Positions 8,930 to 18,700 of a stretch of 64,000 nt of DNA are shown piece by piece. The stretch's first letter is position 1, and each line of letters begins with the position of its first letter. The notes beneath the pieces are model-generated. The model had not been told where the DNA came from. It was given only the letters and a program-made list of their open reading frames with translations, and searched no databases. This DNA comes from Nitrosospira sp. Nl5 (GTDB lineage Bacteria > Pseudomonadota > Gammaproteobacteria > Burkholderiales > Nitrosomonadaceae): contig NZ_FMVQ01000002.1 in assembly GCF_900102495.1 (NCBI RefSeq), positions 1 to 64,000 on the forward strand, written 5' to 3'. The translations under genes and the position numbers were made by a program.

Positions 8930-9403
8930 TCAAGGCCTCGGTAGCAACGACGCCAGGAATCGCCGGGTATCCGCTTCCTGCTGCATACTGAACTTCGAGA
9001 TCATGTCCCTGTTCCGGTTCACGTCGTACTGAACACCTAAATAATAGAGAAGCTTTCCCGCACCGTCGAAAAGTGGAGTGAGCGTCAGATGGTTAAAAAA
9101 AAGCTCTCCATTCTTTCGATAGTTGCGAATAGTCACTTCAGCAGGCTGGCGATTTTCGATAGCCTGCTTCATCGCGAAGCGGGCCTCCTGTTCCCGATCT
9201 CTTCCCTGGAGAAAACGGCAGTTGCGCCCGAGAATCTCCTCCGGGGAATATCCGGTCATAGCCACAAATTGCCTATTGGCATAAATAATGGGCAAATCTT
9301 CCTGATCTGGATCCACCAACGTGATACCGTTAACGGAGCCATCCAGTATTTGGGATAGAATCTGGGGGATTAATCCGGGGTCTTTTTCAACCACAAAGGT
9401 CAT
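8930..9403 (-). CDS. Short LOV-domain blue-light sensor protein
   Basis: The 157-residue protein is almost entirely one PAS/LOV domain. It carries the full flavin-binding signature GRNCRFLQG, with Cys62 as the expected photo-adduct cysteine, plus the FMN-contact residues in the IRNYRKNGELFFNHL segment and the Gln of YLGVQYDV. These residues together distinguish LOV from ordinary PAS domains. There is no effector domain, only short N- and C-terminal helices, as in the short LOV proteins of Pseudomonas putida (PpSB1-LOV type), which signal through helix rearrangement and partner proteins. A strong AGGAG precedes the ATG. It sits between an SRPBCC gene (27 bp upstream) and a methyltransferase gene (88 bp downstream) on the same strand. 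Confidence 0.9.
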   Translation of the reverse strand: MTFVVEKDPGLIPQILSQILDGSVNGITLVDPDQEDLPIIYANRQFVAMTGYSPEEILGRNCRFLQGRDREQEARFAMKQAIENRQPAEVTIRNYRKNGELFFNHLTLTPLFDGAGKLLYYLGVQYDVNRNRDMISKFSMQQEADTRRFLASLLPRP

Positions 9404-9430
9404 TCTTTTCTCCTGGATAATTTAACAGAG

Positions 9431-9925
9431 CTAAGGAGTTGATGAAGTCGCCACACATTTGGCAGCTTCTGTTAATTGTTTTAGGTTTCTCACCGTACGC
9501 TCGGCACCTTCCTGGACTACTATGCGGATCAACTTTTCAAAGGGGCGCATAAACATCTGGATTTCACTCAACTCGAAAGTAAAAATCAACTCAGCCGATC
9601 TTCCCGAATTAATATCCCGTAACTCATAGGTGCAGCGAAAGGGATCGGAAACCCCCACAAAGCCCAAACGTTTGTTCGGCTCATAAACATCAATCGTAAA
9701 CTTGGTTTCCGTGCGCCGCCCCTGGTCAATACGCACCTGCCTTGCGATGGTGCCCAGCTTCAAGGGTCCATCGGTGATGCTTTCGAGTTCAACGACCTCG
9801 GGAGACCACTTCGGATAATTTTCAAAGAATCCGTCGCCCAGATACCTGAATATCTGGTCAGGAGGACACTCGATTAATGTCCTCGCCTTCGCTATCACAG
9901 GTTCTTTGGAGCCTAAATTGAACAT
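9431..9925 (-). CDS. SRPBCC / polyketide-cyclase-like lipid-binding protein
   Basis: The 164-residue protein shows the SRPBCC (START-like) pattern. An N-terminal strand ends in the typical ARTLIECPPDQIFRYL, where a ligand-binding fold protein usually has 'i.aPpe.Vf..l', followed by alternating strands and a long C-terminal helix (about 125-155). Such proteins bind hydrophobic ligands or act as cyclases or dehydratases; the ligand here is unknown. A GGAG site precedes the ATG. It heads the likely operon with the LOV and methyltransferase genes. Confidence 0.75.
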   Translation of the reverse strand: MFNLGSKEPVIAKARTLIECPPDQIFRYLGDGFFENYPKWSPEVVELESITDGPLKLGTIARQVRIDQGRRTETKFTIDVYEPNKRLGFVGVSDPFRCTYELRDINSGRSAELIFTFELSEIQMFMRPFEKLIRIVVQEGAERTVRNLKQLTEAAKCVATSSTP

Positions 9926-10226
9926 ACTTCATGCTCCTGCTTTTTCGTCCTGCGGGCCAAGGATTATACTTCCGGATTAAATATAGGTTACTGCTGGCGG
10001 GCCGATTTATAGCTGTCAGGACGAAAACGGAAGCATGCCATATTTTTGCTGTCGGGATAAATCATAGCTTATCCCACATTACAGGGCTTTACTACTTGTC
10101 CCCGACACCCCATGATTTTGGAAACGTAGCAGGACGTGGGCTGAGGCTGGGGACGGGGTGACAAAATGCCAATCGGGCGTAATGCAGTGAGCGTCATGGG
10201 TTTTATCGCATGAGCATTTCAATTCC
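9926..10226. other. Intergenic gap, no gene seen
   Basis: About 300 bp separate the divergently placed start of the SRPBCC gene and the end of the SDR gene. The stretch 10091-10160 is G+C-rich with imperfect inverted GTCCCC/GGGGAC runs that could form a hairpin past the SDR gene. No coding sequence is convincing. Confidence 0.4.
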
Positions 10227-11081
10227 TTAACCGTTTACGATATTTCCCCCGTTTGGATGCAGCACCTGCCCGGCCATATACGAGCTATCCTGAGAGGCGA
10301 GAAAAACATAGCATGGCGCTACTTCATCAGGCTGCCCAGGCCTTTTCATCGGAACCTTTTTTCCAAAATCGGCGACTTCATCAGGAGGAAAGGTCGAGGG
10401 AATCAACGGCGTCCAGATGGGACCGGGAGCCACGGCGTTGACATTTATTCCTTTTTCAACCAGTTGTAGTGATAACGATCGTGTAAATGCCACAATCGCA
10501 CCTTTCGTCGACGAGTAATCCAGCAGATGCGGGCTTCCCTTGTATGCTGTTACGGAGGTGGTATTAATAATGCGTGATCCTTTTTTCAGATGGGGAAGGG
10601 CGGCTTTTACCATATGGAACATGGAAAAAATGTTTGTGCGGAAGGTTCTTTCGAGCTGCGCGCTAGTGATATCCTCAATACTTGTGCGGACGTGTTGCTC
10701 AGCCGCATTATTTACCAGAATCTCGATGTGTCCAAAAGTAGAAATAGCTTTCATCACTACTTCGGTGCAAAATTTCTCATCCCCGATATCACCGTTAATT
10801 AGCGCACATTTTCTTCCCTGTTGCTCGATTTCCTTTTTTGTGTCGTTTGCATCTCCGTGCTCATTGAGGTAGGTAACGACAATATCCGCGCCTTCTTTCG
10901 CAAAAGCAACCGCTACCGCCCGTCCGATGCCGCTGTCCCCTCCGGTAACAATCGCAACTTTGGATTCCAGCTTGCCGCTTCCCTTGTAGCCCTCAACAGT
11001 TGAATCCGGCTGCGGTTTCATCTCTGCTTCTATTCCTGGCTGCTGCGGTTGATGCTGGGGGGGAATTTTACTATTTTCCAT
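10227..11081 (-). CDS. Short-chain dehydrogenase/reductase (YghA / GSP39-like)
   Basis: The chosen ATG at 11081 has GAGGTC about 8 nt upstream. An in-frame ATG 30 nt earlier has no ribosome site. The 284-residue product has the extended N-terminal tail (PQHQPQQPG ... GSGKLESK) typical of the YghA/general stress protein 39 subgroup. It has the NAD(P) motif TGGDSGIGRA, the NNAAEQ stretch, the catalytic Ser of INTTSVTAY and the YSSTK active-site Tyr/Lys pair. It ends with the usual GQVLHPNGG. It is a cytoplasmic oxidoreductase, often stress-induced, of unknown natural substrate. Next to it lies a small stress-type protein gene. Confidence 0.9.
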   Translation of the reverse strand: MENSKIPPQHQPQQPGIEAEMKPQPDSTVEGYKGSGKLESKVAIVTGGDSGIGRAVAVAFAKEGADIVVTYLNEHGDANDTKKEIEQQGRKCALINGDIGDEKFCTEVVMKAISTFGHIEILVNNAAEQHVRTSIEDITSAQLERTFRTNIFSMFHMVKAALPHLKKGSRIINTTSVTAYKGSPHLLDYSSTKGAIVAFTRSLSLQLVEKGINVNAVAPGPIWTPLIPSTFPPDEVADFGKKVPMKRPGQPDEVAPCYVFLASQDSSYMAGQVLHPNGGNIVNG

Positions 11082-11200
11082 CACGAAGACCTCATTGAAT
11101 TGGATGTTCAACTGCGACGATAATCGCTGACGGCTGTATCAGCTATTCAAATCCGGCTGTTATTCTTAAATAGCGAGCCGGCATTCAACAGTAACGCGTA

Positions 11201-11386
11201 TCACGGCTTCCTGGAGCCGTTGCCTGAATCCGATTTTTTGCCTCCGCCGGATATTTTGTTCTCGGTTGCCCAGGCGCGCCGCTTCGCCTCATCTTCCGAA
11301 ACGCCACGCTTTTCGTATCCTTCTTCGATATGTTTTGCCTGGCGTTTCTGTTTATCTGTATAGGATGATTTGTCACCTCTTGGCAT
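11201..11386 (-). CDS. Small basic stress-type protein (often labelled plasmid stabilisation protein)
   Basis: The 61-residue, highly charged protein begins MPRGDKSSYTDKQKRQAKHI and contains the conserved GVSEDEAKRRAWATENK stretch and a glycine/lysine-rich end. This small family is widespread in proteobacteria and is often annotated, with little support, as plasmid stabilisation. A near-consensus AGGAGG precedes the ATG, suggesting strong expression. The function is unknown. It lies 119 bp upstream of the SDR gene on the same strand. Confidence 0.8.
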   Translation of the reverse strand: MPRGDKSSYTDKQKRQAKHIEEGYEKRGVSEDEAKRRAWATENKISGGGKKSDSGNGSRKP

Positions 11387-11554
11387 AATGAAGCCTCCTT
11401 GGAGAATAAAACACGGGCCCGCGCGGGGTTAAACCGAGTAGCATTTTTTACGATCGTCCTGCTTTAATCCGTGCGCTGCCACACATAATCGGGTAGGGCC
11501 AACCGAAACTCCTACAGCAAACCGCAGACTGAAGTCCCCATTCCCGGTGTGCGC

Positions 11555-13519
11555 TCAATGCTTGCCAGACTTGGCGTCGTTCTTTTGCGCCGACTTTTTA
11601 ACCGAGGCGATCAATGCCCTGCAATTGGCATCTTCGCCGGGGCCGGTTTCAATCAGCGGTATTAACGCGGCAAACGGGGTTGCAAACACACCCAGCAATA
11701 CTGCTGCGCCAATGCGTATGGCAAGCATCTTGTCTGGATATATGGTCGGGTCCTTGAAGGTGCCGGAAATGTGGATGGGCGTACGGAGACTCACGATGCT
11801 GAAATCTTTGGGTTCCGGGGAAAGCTTCATATCAATGGTTTCCTCGGCAAGACTGATCTGTCCCTCGCCCAGGATATTGGTATCCGTTGTGTCGATGATA
11901 AAAGCCTTGCTCGTCATCAGGCCATTTTTGATGTCGAAATCGGCCACACCACAACGCACTTTCACATTTTTATCACCGGCAAATAGAAACTTGATGATTT
12001 CGGCCCCGTCGAGTCCTACCACCTCAAGCAGCATGTTGCTGATTTGCCCGCCCGACATGATCAATCCAAAGTGGCCATCTGCCGCGCCTAAAAGGGCGCC
12101 GACAGATTTCCCATGGCTTTTTATCTGCGCCATGCCGCCGATCAGACCGGACCCTTCTTTGGTGAGATCGCTCTTGGGAAGCAGTTTTGATAAGCGGAGT
12201 TTCTTGACATCAACCTTCGCTTGTCCGGTTGGCATCTCGCCGCGGGCGTCCACTGTGACACTGGCAACAATGTTTCCTTCCGCCACCGCGAAATTGACAG
12301 GGTCCATGGTCATCAGCCCATTGTCAATTTTGAGGTGCGTGACCAGATGTTCGACCGGCAGGTCCTTATTACGGATTGATTTTCCGGTGAATTTGACGTC
12401 CGCGTCCATGGCGCGCAATCGGTCCACCCTGAACTCCTGGTCGGGCAGAATGCGATGGCGTTGGGCTGCGATCGACGCCTTCTTTTCCTGCTTTTCCGCC
12501 GCGCTATCTTGCGGCTGGGGCGCGCGTCTTGCCCCGATAAAGCCGCTCAAATCCTCCAGATCAAGAACTTGCGACACGACGTCCGCGCGCAACATCGGCC
12601 GTTCGCCGGCGGTATCAATAAGAACGTCCCCGCCAAGGTCGCTCTTGCCTACCTGCCCGGAGAATCCCTTCAACGACCACTCGGTTTGCTGATGCCGAAG
12701 TCTGCCCGATATCCGATACGGCGGCGAAGGAAAAATCACAATTCCTACAATTGGATAAAGTGCCGATAGGTCATCGCCATGCAACTCCAGTTTCAAGTCC
12801 ATCGCTGCCAACGCTTGAAGCCCGGTGATTGTGCCGTCAAACGCGGCGTGGCTGTTGCCGACTTGAACTTTCCCCCTGACGGGATAGGGAAAAGTCTTGT
12901 CCATGAGCGAGACAATCTCTCCACCGTGGATCTGAGCAGTAAACTTCAAACTCGTGAACTTGCCCTCCGCCGCGATATTGATTGGCGTTTCGCGTGCGTC
13001 GTCGGACGCTGAATCAGTGAATATTCTCACCGTTACATCGGTTTCGGTCTTCGGGTCACGAAAGAGGAGCGTGCCGCGGTCCAGGGTGAGTTTTCCTATT
13101 TTTGGTAATTCCGGTGGTTTTTTCTCCTCTTTCTTGAGGTCCCAGTTGCGCCTTCCATCCACGCTTTTTTCAAGGATGATTCGTGGTTGGGATATAGATA
13201 CTTGCGGCAGGACAATATCACCCAACAACAGGTCCCACAGGCTGACACGGAACGAGAGCTTATCGATATTGAGCATCGGCTGCTCTGTGCCCCAATCGGC
13301 GTTAGCCAGCGAAAGCCCTCTGGTACTGATCAGTGGGTTGAGGGATAAATTCACATCGAGATCGCCTTTGATGACGAATTCCCGACCGGTTTTCTCGGTG
13401 ACCTGCCGTTCTATATATGGCTTCACCATGTTCCAGTCGAACCAGACGCTGAATACTATTACCGCAAGCGCGACCAGCAAACTGAAGATAAATAATACTC
13501 TCTTGGAACGCGTTCTCAT
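11555..13519 (-). CDS. AsmA family protein
   Basis: The 654-residue protein has one N-terminal membrane anchor (VLFIFSLLVALAVIVFSVWF, about 10-29). A long periplasmic part follows with the AsmA-type opening (VTEKTGREFVIKGDLDVNLSL) and DUF748/AsmA-like beta-rich repeats. A C-terminal AsmA_2 region has the typical GEGQISLAEETIDMKLSPEPKD-type motif (about 555-575). AsmA-like proteins are now viewed as bridge-like lipid transporters between inner and outer membrane. It stands alone, with no operon partner seen. The last 40 residues form another hydrophobic stretch (AAVLLGVFATPFAALIPL). Confidence 0.88.
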   Translation of the reverse strand: MRTRSKRVLFIFSLLVALAVIVFSVWFDWNMVKPYIERQVTEKTGREFVIKGDLDVNLSLNPLISTRGLSLANADWGTEQPMLNIDKLSFRVSLWDLLLGDIVLPQVSISQPRIILEKSVDGRRNWDLKKEEKKPPELPKIGKLTLDRGTLLFRDPKTETDVTVRIFTDSASDDARETPINIAAEGKFTSLKFTAQIHGGEIVSLMDKTFPYPVRGKVQVGNSHAAFDGTITGLQALAAMDLKLELHGDDLSALYPIVGIVIFPSPPYRISGRLRHQQTEWSLKGFSGQVGKSDLGGDVLIDTAGERPMLRADVVSQVLDLEDLSGFIGARRAPQPQDSAAEKQEKKASIAAQRHRILPDQEFRVDRLRAMDADVKFTGKSIRNKDLPVEHLVTHLKIDNGLMTMDPVNFAVAEGNIVASVTVDARGEMPTGQAKVDVKKLRLSKLLPKSDLTKEGSGLIGGMAQIKSHGKSVGALLGAADGHFGLIMSGGQISNMLLEVVGLDGAEIIKFLFAGDKNVKVRCGVADFDIKNGLMTSKAFIIDTTDTNILGEGQISLAEETIDMKLSPEPKDFSIVSLRTPIHISGTFKDPTIYPDKMLAIRIGAAVLLGVFATPFAALIPLIETGPGEDANCRALIASVKKSAQKNDAKSGKH

Positions 13520-14067
13520 GGCTGATGGGATTCGAGCGGATTGACCTGTATAAAATACGATTCGCGAAGGGGTCCGTCAGTACGTCAGCGCACATATTTA
13601 TTGTCATTGCCAAAACCAGGCTTGCTTTCCATCCTGACAAGCATTTGCTTGTCATTACAGGCGAAATCAACGCGCCACCCTTAAAGGTAGACCCCTCACG
13701 CTGGCAACTGCGTCTGGATGAACCAGCTACTGATGCATTCGGGTACGGTATCGTGAGGCGTGAGGATGTCCTGATGTCTTGCTGATCCCTTTGCGGCGGG
13801 AAGCGCAAACGGGAATGGACCAGGTTCGCTTTAGACTATGGAGTGTCGTATACGATACTTGTCAATTTATGCGGAACGTATTTTACGCAGTAAAAAATGG
13901 AGAAGACTTGACAGCAAGCTCACGCCTGCAGGATTGAAAGGAAATTAACCGCAAAACGCTTGTCCATCTTTCGCTTTGAACCGCTATTGCCTTCAAAATC
14001 AAGATCCGTCATTGTCGCGCCAGATAGTTGTCAGCCATGTTATGTGGCAATATTCCAGCGTATTACA
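13520..14067. other. Gene-poor gap between asmA-like and crp-like genes
   Basis: The 548 bp contain a 10-bp palindrome TCGTATACGA near 13846 and an A+T-rich stretch around 13860-13905. A plus-strand open frame at 13525-13785 has no ribosome site and no recognisable family, so I do not call it. The asmA-like promoter should lie at the left end. Confidence 0.4.
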
Positions 14068-14793
14068 TTAATATTTTCGTACATCGCAAAACATGCGTTC
14101 AAATTCCTTCTTGACAACGCTGTAGCACTCGCAAACGTGCGTTTCGAGTCCGGCTCGGTCGAGCACCATAATGTGTCCACGACGATAGCGAATAATTCCT
14201 GCGTTCTGTAATCTACCGGCGGCCTCTGTAATGCCCTCGCGGCGTACGCCAAGCATGCTTGCGATCAATTCCTGGGTCATGGTCAATTCCTGGGAACTCA
14301 GCCGATCCAGTGTCAATAATAGCCACCGGCACAGTTGTTGCTCGATTGTATGGTGCCGGTTGCAAACCGCGGTCTGCGATATCTGCATAATCAACGCCTG
14401 GGTATAACGCAGCAGCAAGCGCTGTATCGGTCCGGCATGATTGAATTCCTGCAACATTAACGCGGCTTTCAGCCGGTAGGCGTAGCCGGCCGTTTGTACG
14501 GTGGCTCGACTGAGCGTGGTTTCGCCGCCCATGAAGAGCGAAACTCCAAGCATCCCCTCGTTACCTACCCCTGCGATTTCAGAGGATGCGCCGTTTTCAA
14601 GAATATAGTGCAGTGACACGATAGCCGAGGTAGGAAAATAGACGTAATGAAGGCGACCGCCAGATTCACAAAGAACATCGCCGAGCGGCATATGAATCAG
14701 TTCCAGATGAGGCTTCAAACGTTCAAGTTCAGTCGCCGGCAGAGCGGCGAGGAGGTGGTTCTGGTTGGGTTGATGTTGGGGAGAGTTAAGCAT
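14068..14793 (-). CDS. Crp/Fnr family transcriptional regulator
   Basis: The 241-residue protein has a cyclic-nucleotide-binding-type beta roll (about 20-125), a long dimerisation helix, and a Crp-type winged helix-turn-helix (about 165-225; TMTQELIASMLGVRREGITEAAGRLQ is split as sensor and recognition helices). It lacks the N-terminal cysteines of Fnr and the exact cAMP-binding residues of Crp, so its effector is unknown. The sequence upstream of the ATG is a MITE-like element starting 4 bp away, and no Shine-Dalgarno is visible. A paralogue lacking the DNA-binding domain lies beyond the glucan synthase gene. Confidence 0.88.
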   Translation of the reverse strand: MLNSPQHQPNQNHLLAALPATELERLKPHLELIHMPLGDVLCESGGRLHYVYFPTSAIVSLHYILENGASSEIAGVGNEGMLGVSLFMGGETTLSRATVQTAGYAYRLKAALMLQEFNHAGPIQRLLLRYTQALIMQISQTAVCNRHHTIEQQLCRWLLLTLDRLSSQELTMTQELIASMLGVRREGITEAAGRLQNAGIIRYRRGHIMVLDRAGLETHVCECYSVVKKEFERMFCDVRKY

Positions 14794-14796
14794 TCA

Positions 14797-14963
14797 CTAG
14801 CAGTCTGTCGGATTTGAAGAATCGAAGCGAAAAAGTGACTGGTTAAGGGCAGGTTTTGAGGATTTTGAAGGCCAACAGTTTTTCTATTGCCCGAAAAAGC
14901 AGCGAAATGCGAACCGGCCAGATGCCTTTTGCAGCGATTTTCTTCAAGTCCGGGAGGCTGTTA
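14797..14963. mobile_element. MITE-like element, copy 1
   Basis: This 167-bp non-coding element begins CTAGCAGTCTGTCGGATTTG and ends with the near-complement AAGTCCGGGAGGCTGTTAA. It aligns along its whole length, same orientation, with 41656-41821. It has no transposase frame. It abuts the start codon of the Crp-like gene. Confidence 0.85.
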
Positions 14964-15266
14964 ACGACAGCGAACTGTAAAAGCAAGCGCAACCCAGGGA
15001 GAATAAAATGGAACCAAGAGGTGTCGGCCGACGCCGGGTTCTCCTACTTCTTTCTGCCACGCTGCCTCATACAAAATCATAATAGCATTTATCCGGGCAT
15101 ACTATCCCTTATCGCGCATCCATTTTGTGCGATACCGTACATACTATGGATGAGCTGAGTTCTACTATGAGTCACAGGTTTTCACCGCGGAATTTCCAGG
15201 TGACTGCCTGATTAAAGAAATCGATTGATAAATTCACTTCCCCCTTCCAATCACCGGAGTTCGACT
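14964..15266. other. Intergenic region between MITE copy 1 and BON lipoprotein
   Basis: About 300 bp with no gene. It should contain the promoter of the BON lipoprotein gene; I see no convincing -35/-10 pair. Confidence 0.4.
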
Positions 15267-15578
15267 ATGACTCAACTAAAAAATATTTATACTATTATGG
15301 CTGCCCTCTTATTCATGTCAATGCTGGGTTGCGCATCGACATCGAAAACAACAGGCACGGGGGAATACATCGATGACAGCGTTATTACAACCAAGGTTAA
15401 AGCGGCGATTTTTAACGAGCCTACGCTGAAATCCGCCGAAATTAACGTCGAAACGTTCAAAGGCACCGTCCAGTTGAGTGGTTTTGTTTCCGATCGGGCC
15501 GACATATCCAGAGCGGTGGAGGTTGCGAAGACCGTGGAGGGCGTGAAAGCCGTGAAGAATTCCATGCAGGTCAAATAA
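15267..15578 (+). CDS. BON-domain lipoprotein (OsmY-like)
   Basis: The ATG at 15267 has GGAG about 8 nt upstream and is preferred over an in-frame ATG at 15225. The 103-residue product has a lipoprotein signal (FMSMLGC, lipobox Cys at about residue 22), then a single BON domain: DDSVITTKVKAAIF, then INVETFKGTVQLSGFV and the closing VEGVKAVKNSMQVK. BON proteins bind phospholipid or help keep envelope integrity under osmotic stress. The protein is probably anchored in the outer membrane facing the periplasm. A hairpin follows. Confidence 0.9.
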   Translation: MTQLKNIYTIMAALLFMSMLGCASTSKTTGTGEYIDDSVITTKVKAAIFNEPTLKSAEINVETFKGTVQLSGFVSDRADISRAVEVAKTVEGVKAVKNSMQVK

Positions 15579-15632
15579 CGGTGCGCCTGCAATTGCGGTG
15601 TCATCTCCCTTTTTCAATGGTGTGATGATTGT

Positions 15633-15656
15633 GAGAGAGGGCTGACATCCTCTCTC
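15633..15656 (+). terminator. Stem-loop after BON lipoprotein gene
   Basis: GAGAGAGG and CCTCTCTC form a perfect 8-bp stem with an 8-nt loop, 55 bp after the stop codon. A CTTTTTG run follows about 15 nt later, so termination efficiency is uncertain. Confidence 0.55.
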
Positions 15657-15772
15657 GGATTTCCTCTCGCTTTTTGCTTCGCAACCTGCGGGCTTGAAGC
15701 GCCATTACCATCGCGTAAGGCCAGCATTGATCGCGTTCCTCACGGACCGCGACAACTTGGAGAATATTCGAA

Positions 15773-18700
15773 TTGAAAGCTAGAGACACGATGGTTTCTG
15801 AGCTTTTACTCCCCATTACGACCCGGCTTCGCAAAATTGGAAGGCCACGTGTTCCGCTCAGCAAGGAACTGCCGCTGCGGTCTGAGCTATTCAGCGCCGA
15901 CCAGATGGAGCTCTATGGCGGGATTCTTGCGGCCTCTCACGAATTATCCTCGAGTCGCGGCACGGATCAGCTTCTGGCGCGGCTGGATGAGAACGAAAGC
16001 ACGTTGTTCAGTATTTGTAACGTGCTGACTGAAGCAGTAACAGCCGATCGGCCGCTAACGCCAGCCGGCGAATGGCTTTTTGATAATTTCTATTTGATCG
16101 AAGAGCAGATCCGCACTGCCCGGCGTCATCTTCCCAAAGGTTATAGCCGGGAACTGCCCCTGCTTGCGCGGGGAACATCGGCTAATCTTCCACGTGTGTA
16201 CGACATTGCTCTGCAGGCTATCTCGCATGGTGATGGCAGGGTCGATACGGAGAGTCTCCGGCGTTTTGTCACGGCGTATCAGGCTGTTACCAATCTGCAG
16301 TTGGGAGAATTATGGGCGGTTCCCATTATGCTCCGGCTGGCGTTGATCGAAAATCTCCGCCGCGTTGGGGTGCATGTAGCCGCTGGCCGTACAGACCGGA
16401 ACCTCGCGGATGCCTGGGCTGACGAAATTACAAAGATTGCCGAAAAAGATCCCAAGAGTCTGGTTCTTGTCATCGCGGATATGGCGCGCTCTGATCCGCC
16501 GATGACTACGCCTTTCATTTCCGAATTGGTGCGGCGATTACAGGGGCAGGGGCCCGCGCTGACGCTCCCGCTGAACTGGATTGAGCAGCGGCTCGCTGAG
16601 TCCAATCAAACGATTGACCAGATGGTGCAGACGGGAAATCAGCAACAGGCGGCCGACCAGGTTTCGATCTCGAACAGCATCAATAGCCTGCGCGTGCTTG
16701 GCGCTATCGACTGGCGCGATTTTGTCGAAACGACCAGCATTGTCGAGCAGACACTGCGGGAAGATCCGGGCGGTGTCTACGGCCGGATGGATTTTGCTAC
16801 CCGTGATCATTATCGGCATGTGGTGGAGCGCCTGGCCAAGGCAAGCCCTGTATCGGAAGTGGAAGTTGCGCGGAGGGCGCTTAAGCTGGCGCGTAACAGG
16901 GCGGCAACGGATGGCGGCAATGCCAGAGCCCACGTTGGTTTTTACCTGATTGACAAAGGCTTGCCCGACCTGGAGGAGGCAGCGCAGGTACGCCTGTCAA
17001 TCCCGGAAAAACTTGGCCGGGCCGGCCGTCGGCATCCCTTGTTCTATTACGTCGGTGCGATCGTGCTAATAACGACGGGCCTCACGGGCAGCCTCTTGTT
17101 CAAGGCGTACGCCGACGGCGCGAACGAATGGTTGCTGGGGGTGATAGGCGTTCTATCGCTCTTTGCGGCGAGCCAACTGGCCATAGCGCTGGTGAACTGG
17201 GGAGCGCAATTGCTGGTGAAGCCGCATTCGCTGCCACGGATGAATTTTTCCGTGGAAATACCTTCGGCGTTTCGTACGTTGGTAGTGGTTCCAACAATGC
17301 TGACCAGCAATTCTGATATTCCCAATCTTGCCGAAGCGCTTGAAGTTCGATTTTTGGCCAACCGTGACGACAATCTTTATTTCGGTTTATTAACCGATTT
17401 TCAAGACGCGGACCGGCAAACGCTTCCGGAAGACGAAACTTTGCTGCGGCTTGCACGTGAAAGTATCGAAGAGTTAAACAAAAAGTATCCCGGCCCGGCC
17501 GGCAATGATTCGATTGAAGCGGCCCGCTCGGCGGTAGGCGCTAAGGGACCGTTCTTTCTGTTTCATCGCCCGCGCCGGTGGAACCCGCGTGAACGGCTCT
17601 GGATGGGCCATGAACGCAAACGCGGGAAACTTGCGGATTTGAATGCACTGCTGCGTGGTGGGGGAAGCGACGCATTCATGCTGATCATCGGCAACACCGA
17701 TGTGCTGCCCGAGGTGAAATATGTGATCACCCTCGACACCGACACGCAATTGCCGCGGGAGTCGGCTCATCAGTTTGTCGGTGCAATGGCTCATCCGTTG
17801 AATCGTGCGCGGCTTGACATGACCGGCACGGATGGAAACAACATCCTCATAACGGAGGGCTATGGAATTCTGCAACCTCGTGTCGCTGTAAGCCTATCGA
17901 GTACAAACTACTCTCGATACGCATGGCTTTTCGGCGGCGAAGCCGGGATTGATCCGTACACGCGGATTGTCTCCGACGTTTATCAAGATTTGTTCCATGA
18001 AGGCTCCTTCGTCGGCAAGGGTATCTATGACGTTGATGCATTCGAACAGGCGCTTTGCCTCCGTCTTCCCGAGAATCGAATTCTAAGCCACGATCTCCTG
18101 GAGGGATGCTATGCCCGGGCAGGATTATTGAGCGATGTGCAGTTGTATGAGGGGTTCCCTTCGCGCTATAGCGCAGATGTGAGTCGGCGCCACCGGTGGA
18201 TTCGAGGGGACTGGCAACTGGCAACCTGGTTACTATCACGCGTGCCGGGGATGGATGCGAGCTATCACCCCAATCCGCTATCGGCATTGTCGCGGTGGAA
18301 GCTGATGGACAATCTCCGGCGCAGCCTCGTTCCGATGGCCTTGACGCTGCTTCTGCTGTTGGCATGGATGACATTGCCCGATGCGTGGTTGTGGACGTTG
18401 GCGGTGCTTGGCACACTGGCTATTCCCGCGGTAATAGCCATCATTTCCGATCTTCTGAACAAGCCGTTCGACGTGCCGTTGCGACAGCATATCCTTGCTT
18501 CGGTGCGTGGCGGGGGACGACACTTCGGGCAAATATTATTTACATTGGCCTGCCTTCCCTACGAAGCATATTTCAGCCTCGACGCGATCATTCGCACCCA
18601 CGTGCGGCTTTTGATCACACGTCGTCGGCTTCTCGAATGGAATCCGTCGCGGGAAGTCGAGCGCGAGTCCGATTCGGCAGTTGCTAAAAAGGAACGTACC

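Noticed and set aside
9931-10161. Open frame upstream of the SRPBCC gene
   Set aside because: No ribosome site and no protein-like pattern; it lies in a likely promoter region.
11547-12692. 381-codon plus-strand frame opposite the asmA-like gene
   Set aside because: Low-complexity Ser/Pro/Leu composition typical of antisense frames; AsmA features are clear on the other strand.
13525-13785. Open frame of 86 codons between the asmA-like and crp-like genes
   Set aside because: No Shine-Dalgarno, no domain pattern, and composition like non-coding sequence.
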